Origin: Laburnicola sp. R22_1
Lineage: Eukaryota > Ascomycota > Dothideomycetes > Pleosporales > Didymosphaeriaceae
Reading direction: 5' to 3'
Assembly: GCA_014281115.1 (NCBI GenBank)
Contig: JACONQ010000018.1
Coordinates: 1,736,001-1,800,000, forward strand
Length of the DNA: 64,000 bases
Shown: positions 55,959-64,000 of the stretch, in pieces
Position numbering within the stretch: position 1 is the stretch's first letter
Layout of the letters: every line of letters begins with the position of its first letter
Made by a program: the position numbers and the translations under genes
The notes under the pieces: generated by a model
What the model was told of the DNA's origin: nothing
What the model saw: only the letters and a program-made list of their open reading frames with translations
The model's database searches: none

Positions 55959-56784
55959 ATGTTTACTTCCACGCCGCTGCTGGGCGCGCAGTCGGCGTCG
56001 CCTGCGTCGCAATCGCTGCTGGAGTTCGATGGCGGCATCAAGGTGCTCGTGGACGTGGGCTGGGACGAGAGCTTCGACGCCGAGAAGCTGAAGGAGATTG
56101 AGAAGTACGTGGTCAGCTCGCGACGGACGTGGTGCGCCAGGAACTTAGCTAGGAGCGCGCGCGCTCGCCGTAGCATCTCATATCAAAGCAATGCACTGAC
56201 CCTTGTGCCCCAGACACGTACCGACTCTCTCGTTCGTCCTCCTCACACATGCCACCACGGCGCACATCGGCGCCTTCGTCCATTGCTGCAAACACTTCCC
56301 CCAGTTCAAGAGCATACCCGTCTACGCAACCACCCCCGTTATCTCCCTCGGACGCACGCTGCTGCAAGACCTGTACGAATCGACCCCGCTGGCATGCTCG
56401 CTCGTGCCGGCCGACGCTCTCGCCGAGTCCACCTACTCGCTGGGAAGCAGCAGCCCCAGCATCCTCATGCAAGCGCCGACGACCGAGGAGATTGCCAACT
56501 ACTTCGGCCTCATCAACCCCCTCAAATACTCGCAGCCAACGCAGCCCCAGCAAATGCCGAACGCGCCGCCTCTCGGCACCCTTACCATCACTGCGTACAG
56601 TGCCGGACACACGCTAGGAGGGACAATATGGCACATCCAGCACGGCATGGAGTCTATCGTGTATGCTGTCGACTGGAACCAGGCGAGAGAGCGCGCCCTG
56701 CCGGGTGCTGCTTGGTTTGGGGAGGTCGGAGGCGAAGTCATCAAAGAGTTGCAACGCTGCTGTGTACTTGATATGTCGCGGTGA
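55959..56784 (+). pseudogene. CFT2: 3'-truncated CFT2/CPSF2 (cleavage and polyadenylation factor) gene
   Basis: Exon 1 (55959-56104) and exon 2 (56214-56784), joined by a 109-nt GTACGT...CCAG intron, give 238 residues. The N-terminus matches the metallo-beta-lactamase domain of Cft2/CPSF2, the non-catalytic partner of the pre-mRNA 3' endonuclease: ALLEFDGGIKVLVDVGW-type start, LSFVLLTHATTAHIGAFVHC, then TLTITAYSAGHTLGGTIWHI and YAVDWNQARERALPGAAWFG. After GGEVIKELQR, where family proteins continue with a P-T-A-L-V-C-S-S segment and several hundred more residues (beta-CASP and C-terminal domains), the frame gives CCVLDMSR and stops. Cft2 is essential in yeast, so a full copy should exist elsewhere; this looks like a broken duplicate ending near the AT-rich border. 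Confidence 0.8.
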
Positions 56785-57360
56785 GCAGAGCGGACAGTAC
56801 GCAGTGGAACAGATTGTGGGATTGAACTGAGGTTGTTTGTCTGAAGCTACGAACAGTAGGTATACATGAGTGGCTGTAAACAGCGCTAGTGCAGAATGTG
56901 TAGTCGCATCCATGTCAGGGTAGGAGCAACTATCCTGTACGGTAAGAGCCATAAACCGTGACATGATAAGATACTCTATAATGTACTGAGGCTTCAAAGA
57001 CTCACTCGAGGGTATATATTAGTGTGGTTGAGCATTATTGATTCGTTAGATGCAATCTAGGCAGCGTATAGTGCCATGCTTCGTAACAAGCAGACATGTA
57101 ACTTTTGCAAGAAGGACGTTATGTGTGTGTATTTTATATATGCGAACTGTTTTGCTTATAGAGTAAGAGCTATAGAATACGAGTAATACTATAGATTCGA
57201 TTATTTTATCGTTTATATAGAAATTGTGGTTACTTGAAGCTAAGGTACCTCGCTTAATTTTCCACACGGTGGGTTTTCCTGATCTACGGGATAGACGTTA
57301 CCAGGAGCCGAATGCAATGACGATGTCAGCGAGAAGAAGACCGGAGTGCCGAGACACGCT
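56785..57360. other. Transition from gene island to AT-rich block
   Basis: Base composition becomes more AT-rich and the last GC-containing motifs end near 57360. No gene or continuing CFT2 exon is recognised. Confidence 0.5.
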
Positions 57361-59512
57361 TCTAGATTTAATATGCTTGTGGGTTCTTTAGGTAAAGTCT
57401 TATAAGCCTAATTCTTAGTATATTTCTAGAAGAGTTACTTACTAAAGTAAAGAGTATAGTATACTAATAATTATTTCTATAGAACTTATTTACACTTTAC
57501 TAGAGGTCTGCTTATTATTATAGTAGCTAGTATATCTAGTTTGGGAATAAGAATAATATTACTATAAGGAAGCTTTAACTTTATAATAGATTTAGAAGAG
57601 AGATCTAGATTTCTATATCTAAAGAGTCTAGTATTGCTATTTTATACTTTGCTTACTATAATATTTTATAATATGTTAGTATAGATATAATACATTTACT
57701 TTAATTTATTTTTCTAATCTTTAGCCAAATCTTAGATTATATAAAGCGAGTTAATTTATAAGCATAAGTGTTAATTTATATATAATAATATTAAGATTTA
57801 CCTAGATATTTCTAACTAATAATAATACTGTTATTAGCTAGATTATTAAGGTCTTAAAAAAGCTATACACTAACTGCTTAATCAGCTACATACTTTTATA
57901 GTATTCTAAAATATTTATAGTAAGCCTAATACTAGAATACCTTATATAAAAGTATTTAGTTTTAATATTAAGAGCCTTATAGGCTAACTGGCTCCCTAAC
58001 AGTGGTTTAAGGTAATATAAGGCTTAAAGGGCCCAATAAAACATTTATTACGCATTGTTAGTTACACAGTTTTCTCGCTTCCTAAATATAAAATCTAAAG
58101 TAAACAAGTTAGAATCTATTAACTATCTTAAGATAATTAATTACCTATACTTTGTTTACAGCAGTAAGGGTGGTTCTTTAAGTATTTTTTTTTACTAAGC
58201 GACTAATTTTTAGTAAATAGAAGAGTCTATTTTTAAACTAAAATCTATTTCTTCTTATAATGCTAATAGTGTTATGGGGATTTCTAATATAATATTAGTG
58301 TATTAGATCTTATTTATAAGAATAATAGCGAAACTAGATTTTAGCTAAAATTTAGACTAAACTAATATATATATGTACCTTATTTACTAAATAAATATAA
58401 AACTTAAGATATTTTATATCTATAATTTTCGTGTATTTCTATAATAGAAAAAGTCTCCTATATATTATGTAGTCGCTAATTTAGGTAGATAAAGTAATAA
58501 CTACTCTAAGCTATTCTAGGTAGCAAATATATCTATAAGGAAATATTATTAAATTAGTAAAAATATAGGTCTTATAATTAAATAGTTGCAGTAATAGCCT
58601 TATAAAGCTTATAGCCCTAGTAGGCATTTTTCTTACTAGCTAAATAGTTTTAAAATAGTAAAATTAAATAATAATATTACGATTATCCTTCTAGAAGTAT
58701 TTTAGATAGGTTATATATATTTTATAGTAAGTAAAGTCTTGGGCAGAATATACTAATATTTTAATTTTTTTATTAAATAAAGCAATAGTTTCTAATATTA
58801 AAAGCTTTTTTATTAGCTTAGATTAAATCGCAAATTATAATAAGATAAAAGGTGGGATCCGCTTAATATAGACAAAGAAGGCACTTTAGAGGGGCTATTG
58901 CCTAGGCAGCTGGGTAGGAGCTAGTCTAATTCTAGAGAGTGATTTTACTGCTTTTAAGCCCCTTCTTTAAAATACTATAAGCCATCTCTTTATAATAGTA
59001 GTTACTATAGCCCCTATAGCGCAATCTTAATTTAATAGATAGCAGATATTTATTTAAGCTAATTGGCTTTTCTTCGCCCATAAGCTGTATTATTAACTTA
59101 TTTTCTAATATTAAAAGTCTTACTAAGAAGCTCGCTAAGCCGCCTATATTATATGGCTAATAAGTGTGCAGATACGTAATAAACTAGTATAGTAGAAAAC
59201 TTAGCACTTAATACTACTACTACTAGAAAGGGTGACTAACCTATACTAGACATACTCTTATAAATAGTTTATAATATATAGGTAATAAATAGGTAGATAT
59301 ATAGTCTATATAGTATAGCTTAAGATATTACTATATTCTAAGCTATAGGTACTACTTTTATAAATACTAAAATCTATTAAGTAAGCGCCTTTTTAAACAG
59401 CCGTGCGCTTAGATTAAGTAAAGTGCAGGTACTAGAAACTAATTTTAGTTACTACTATAGTAGTTCTCTAAATTTAACAGCTATAAAGCATAGCCTTCTA
59501 GAATACGCTAGA
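57361..59512. other. AT-rich RIP-type block, no gene
   Basis: TA, TAG and CTA dominate and all frames are short. A less mutated pocket is visible near 58850-58970 (GGTGGGATCCGC, AGGGGCTATTGCCTAGGCAG). I recognise no element. Confidence 0.6.
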
Positions 59513-59690
59513 CTATATTTTTAGAATAAGACCCTATATATAATACTAGTACCTATTTTAGACTTTAGTAAGACTCTATTCTAGAAGTTAGCAAACTTCT
59601 AGTTTCTAATTCCAGGCCCTAATTTGTGTCTATATTTTAGTTCTCTTTTCTAGAATTCGCCTACTTACTAAGCGTATAGTAGAGTTATAA
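59513..59690 (+). repeat. RIP-mutated copy of the 49723-49880 repeat
   Basis: Aligned by eye with 49723-49880 on the same strand over about 160 bp. Almost every difference is C to T or G to A, and several create TAG or TAA. ATTCCAGGCCCTAA is shared unchanged. Confidence 0.8.
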
Positions 59691-60876
59691 AATAGAAACT
59701 AGTATTTATATATATAATTAAGCCATTACTAATATGTTATTTCTTTAAGCGCGCTATTCGCGTATTATATATAACTAGAAGAGATATAGTATAGTCTATA
59801 ATAATTTTAATAAAGCTAATTATACACAGTCTAGGTGTGTTTTTATGTGTATTTACTAGGTATAGTAAGCAAGCGTAAATAAAAACGCTTATTATATAAA
59901 TTCTAAGAGTCTAACACTTTAATTCCCACCCAGCTAGATTATAGTAGAGATGTTACCCTAGGGCTAGTAGCAGCAGCAGTAACAAATCCACTCAGGAATA
60001 TGGGGGTGGCATTGGCTAGCGCGGATTAATTATCTAGAAGACTTATAGTGGGTAATGCAAAAGGCCAGGCGTATATATAGGTAATTTTTATAAATTTCTT
60101 AAAGATTATAGCTAGATTCTCTCTCTATATAGGTATTAAAGTAGTGAAGAAAAGAAGTTACAGGATTCTAACTTAGTTAAAAAGCACCTAGCGGTTATAT
60201 TATCTATACTATTATCTATAATAATTAAGGATTGCGCTTAAAGCGTAAAACCAAGTAGTTATAAGGTCTTAAGCTACTTTTAGAAGCTAAGCTAATATTA
60301 TAAAAGGAATACTATATACAGCCTAGTATTAAAGTATAGTAATTACGAGAATCTTATAGGCAATAAGCTAATATTAAGCCTCTATATTTGTATAGGTATT
60401 GCCCTTATTCTACTTCTTATAGTACCTAAAAAATAACATTTTATTAAATTTATCTATTATTTACAGTTACAATGCTTTTATACTTTTATTTTCTAACTAC
60501 TTTAGAAAATCTCGCCCTAGAGAATATATTCCCATTAATTCCCAGTTACGACTAATTAATAAAAACAAATCTAGTGCTTCTCCTACCATAGTATTAGCCA
60601 GTAGGATTAGAATTAAAAGACCTAAGTAAGGTCTAGAATTTAGTACAAAGTAACACTACATAACAGCGTTACAGTTAGAAATGTCTTATTATTTAACTAT
60701 ATTATATTACTAAGCTTACTAGAAAATATAAAGACTTTTAGTGCACAACTATTATGTAATAAATAAGAAATAAGTTACTAACTAATATTATAATATTTAT
60801 TTAATCTATTAAATAATAATCTTATAATAAGTATTATTTGCAATTATTCTTTTCTTAATAATAAAACTCTTTAACA
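59691..60876. other. AT-rich RIP-type DNA, no gene
   Basis: A less mutated pocket lies at about 59920-60090 (AGCAGCAGCAGTAAC, GGGGGTGGCATTGGC). The segment GTAACACTACATAACAGCGTTAC near 60649-60671 resembles an LTR end, but no partner was found. Confidence 0.45.
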
Positions 60877-61160
60877 GTACCTATAAAACGCACCTAAAAT
60901 ATAAAGTCCTTTAATTATAATAACTATAGTTAGTTCTTTAGTAGTAATAAAGCTCTCTAGTAGTACCTATAAGACGTACCTACACATATAGAGTCCTTTA
61001 ATTATAATAACTATAGTTAGTCCTTTAGTAGCGATAAAGCCCTCTAGTAGTACCTATAAGACGCACCTATACATACAAAGTCCTTTAACTATAATAAATA
61101 TAACTAGTCCTTTGGCAGCAATAAAGCCCTCTAGTAGCACCTATAAGACGCATCTATATA
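60877..61160 (+). repeat. Tandem repeat, ~87 bp unit, just over three copies
   Basis: Units start GTACCTATAA at 60877, 60963 and 61050, and GCACCTATAA at 61138. Each includes AGTCCTTTAA, TATAATAA, a TAGTCCTTT-like block and AATAAAGCCCTCTAGTA. Copies differ mostly by transitions. No coding potential is seen. Confidence 0.85.
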
Positions 61161-64000
61161 CACAGAAACACCTTTAGATATATTCTTTTACTTTTTTCTA
61201 ACCTTTATATATAATTTATCTTAACCGCCTACTATATTATATACTTGCTTATAAGCTTATATAAACTAGTAGTATAAGAATACTATATTAGCCAATGCCT
61301 GGAACTATTATTAAAGTGCGCTAGAGGATAAACTACGCCTATAGTATAGTAAGAAGAATAATCTTACTGTGTAGTACACTCTTTATTATACTATTAGTGT
61401 AAAACCACTACTATAAACATATAGTTAGTATAAGCAAGTAAAAGTTTATTATACACTACTATAGATTCTTATACTTATTTTATAAATAGACTGTTTAAAA
61501 ACACAAATTAATATTATAAATCTTATTAAATAGAAACAAAGGCGTAAGAGTAATAAATATAGAGTTTAAACCTTTTCTAGTGTAGTAGCTTTACAAGCTT
61601 ATATAAAAGAGATAGATAAGATTTTTCGAAATATAATTAGTTAAAAAGATAATAATATTATCTTAAAATATCTTCTTTATAAGATTCTTTATAGAAATTT
61701 ATAAATAAATAGTAGTGTAATTATATAAGTATGTACACTAATATAAGGTATTAGAAAGTATAAAACTCTAATAGTTATATTAATATATAGTTAACCTATT
61801 AGAACTTTAAGTAGCTAGTAGAATCCCTTAAAGATTAAGTTGCCAACTAGAGAGGTTAAAATTAAACTTTTCGCTAGATAGCTCTTATGGCATAAAGAAA
61901 GGGGTGGATATAAAATTTAGTTAAGCGTAACTAATAGACGATGTGTGCGTATATAAGGTCAGTTTAATATAGTAAAATATCTTCTTAAAAGTTTCTAAGA
62001 AGCGGCTAACTATTGTACTTATACTAGAGAAGTAATTAGGCTCTATTATTACTTTGTGTTGCTATTATAATTAGATAACTATTTTTGCAATAGCTTAATT
62101 ATAATTACTATAATACAAACGTAGTATTAGAGCCTAGTAAATATATAGCCACCCACATTAATTATAAATAGTTTAGTTATTAATATAGCTAGACTTAGAT
62201 AAGATAAAAGACTTAATTCTGCTCGGTTTTAGTCGCTACATAGCTATGCTTAGCTAGCAGGCCTTAGTCAATAGCCAATACGTTCTAGATTATTACTAAT
62301 CTAGCCTGCCCTATTTTATTCTGCAAACTAAGACTAGCTATATTTAGAAATTTGTCTTTCTTTCCTTAACTACTATCTAGATATACTTAGCAGTCTATCT
62401 AGATAATAGTTCTACTACTAACACAAACTACTTTCTAGGCTTTATAGAGGCGCTTATACCTTATCTATTATATCTATATACCTATAGTCTCCCTAGCGCT
62501 TAACTTTATCTACGCGTCTATAATCCCAAATTGCCTAAAGATCTGCGTCTATTATATATACTTAATGGCTTTAGTGGCTAGTTATAGCTTATTTAAAATA
62601 GTCTAGATATTATAACGTAAGTAATCTAAAAGAAAGCTTTTAGGTAGATTAATAAAAAAACTTTACTACACGCTAAGTATTCTAATTTGTTAACTAGTAT
62701 TATAGAGTCCGCAAGGGGTAATAAAATGCAAGTAATAGAAGAAAGAAGGCCTTAGTTAGACTTAAAGTCACCTATAATTAGGAACAGAAGCGTGGATAAG
62801 AAGTGCGAGGATTAGTAAAAGTTAGCTTATAATCTATTCTTATTATTATACTATTAAAGACACTTTGCAAGAAATTAGCCAAGCTTTACTTAGATTATAA
62901 TACCTAGGTGTACTTTTTAGCTTACTAAAACAGCCAGTTTAATAGATTTATATTAACAAATAAAGTAGGCTAGTCTTAAATATCTTTAGACTAAGAAGCT
63001 CTTATAAGTTTACCTCTTAACACATAATTAAGCTAATATCTTTTAAGGCTAAATTTTACCCCACTCTAGTAATTAAAATATTAAGTTATAACTACTAGAC
63101 TTTAGCATATTTTGCTTGTATTCTAGAAAGTCTAAATTTAAAATAAGAAATTAGTCCTTTTAATATATAATTCTATAATATACTTCTATAAACATTATAT
63201 AATAAACACGCTATTAGCTATAGACTAGGTGTAATAGCTTATAAAGAGCACCCTAATCTTAAGCGTAATTCTAATAAGAATAACAAGAATATATACGCCC
63301 TAGAGTTAATAGGCAGGCATAATATAGTTATTATGTGCCTGCCTGCTAGCCATATTAGCAATAATCTAGCAGCGGCTATAGCGACGCAGATAAGGGCAAC
63401 CTTTAAGGTAATTTACTTTAGGCTAATAGTAGGTATTAGTAGTAGCGTCCCTAGCGTAAAGGCAAATATCTAGCTTAGAAATATAGTAGTTAGCTAGCTG
63501 TATAGAGTGTTTAGTAGGGTAGTGTAGTATAATATAGAAAAGATAACACTAAGCGGGTTTAAGTAAATAGAGTCGCTAAACTCTCTACTATAAGTTCTAC
63601 TTAGTATAGTAGCCAAAGTATAGACATATAAGCTGTAGGGGTAAAGTAAGCTCTTTAAATATGCCTTTAGACTAGAGCGTATTGCTAAGTTCTAGCGCAC
63701 TAAGGTAAGGCTTAACATTTTCTTTAAAGTGGCGTATAACTATATAGGCAGGCAGATATATAATAGGTATAGCACTAACTAATAGGTAGCTTAATAGCCA
63801 TATAAAAGTAAGGAGAAAGTAATAGTACACTATAGTATAATTATATTAGGCAACTAGGTAATAAAAAGTGTATTTAAATAAGATAAAGTTAGTAAAGAGC
63901 TTAAGGGCGTACTCTATATTAAGATAGAGGTGGTGGGTTTAATAAATAGCTTTCTATATCTTATTATTTGCGGCATCTGCAACTATGCTAACTTATATAA
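61161..64000. other. AT-rich RIP-type block to the window end
   Basis: There is no ORF of note. A 9-bp inverted repeat AGGCAGGCA at 63311-63319 with TGCCTGCCT at 63336-63344 stands out. AGGCAGGCAG recurs near 63750. The block is probably decayed transposons that I cannot classify. Confidence 0.55.

Noticed and set aside
1..64000. CRISPR arrays, rRNA or tRNA genes
   Set aside because: No spaced identical repeats of CRISPR type, no rRNA-like segments and no convincing tRNA cloverleaf were seen; the organism is a fungus.

Overview
The window looks like a filamentous ascomycete chromosome, most likely a Dothideomycete (inference). It carries short spliceosomal introns of about 44-130 nt with GT...AG ends, CT-rich fungal promoters, and fungal-type proteins (Fmp27/Hobbit, Pub1/TIA-1, Pif1, Cft2). 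A gene island of about 41 kb (about 16.3-57.3 kb) lies between two visibly AT-rich blocks (1 to about 16.3 kb and about 57.35-64 kb) that hold no open frame of appreciable length. The AT-rich DNA is saturated with TA, TAG and CTA, as expected from repeat-induced point mutation (RIP, C to T mainly at CpA). Two repeats have a mutated copy in a block and a much less mutated copy in the island, so the mutation pattern can be read directly.

Left block: a dead Ty3/gypsy retrotransposon on the + strand (protease about 1.80 kb, reverse transcriptase 3.1-3.7 kb, RNase H to 4.3 kb, integrase and chromodomain-like remnant 6.7-7.8 kb). A mutated Fot1/pogo-type element sits between RNase H and integrase (4427-6260, TA duplication). 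Further on are a possible solo LTR (8.4-8.8 kb), the 3' end of a non-LTR element (about 10.0 kb), dispersed roughly 100-bp repeats and two short tandem arrays. Right block: RIP-mutated repeats, including an 87-bp tandem array and a mutated copy of a segment found at 49.7 kb.

Gene island, left to right: mitochondrial-carrier-like protein (16.5 kb, +); a MITE-like inverted repeat; a broken cysteine-rich secreted-protein candidate (18.7-19.0 kb, -); a small conserved-looking ORF (19.6-19.9 kb, -); a truncated LINE insertion with a 13-bp target duplication (20.6 kb); a kelch-like protein (21.5 kb, +); the giant lipid-transfer protein Fmp27 (23.2-32.2 kb, +); a 470-bp ATAAA microsatellite; an acidic Mediator-like coactivator (34.8-35.9 kb, -) divergent from Pub1 (36.8-38.5 kb, +); Pif1 helicase (39.9-42.6 kb, +); and a Fot1/pogo transposon with perfect boundaries but a dead transposase (42.7-44.5 kb).

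The stretch from 44.5 to 57 kb is accessory in character. It has a multi-exon chromodomain protein with two SUMO-interaction-like motifs (45.9-47.8 kb, +), gene fragments including a NACHT (NLR) relic, a secreted ADP-ribosyltransferase-like protein with ten Cys/Lys repeats (52.0-53.8 kb, -), a small unknown protein (54.7 kb, +) and a 3'-truncated CFT2/CPSF2 gene (56.0-56.8 kb, +) close to the right AT-rich border. Core housekeeping genes fill the centre of the island; secreted, chromatin-related and broken genes gather near its edges, as in two-speed genomes of plant-associated fungi (inference).
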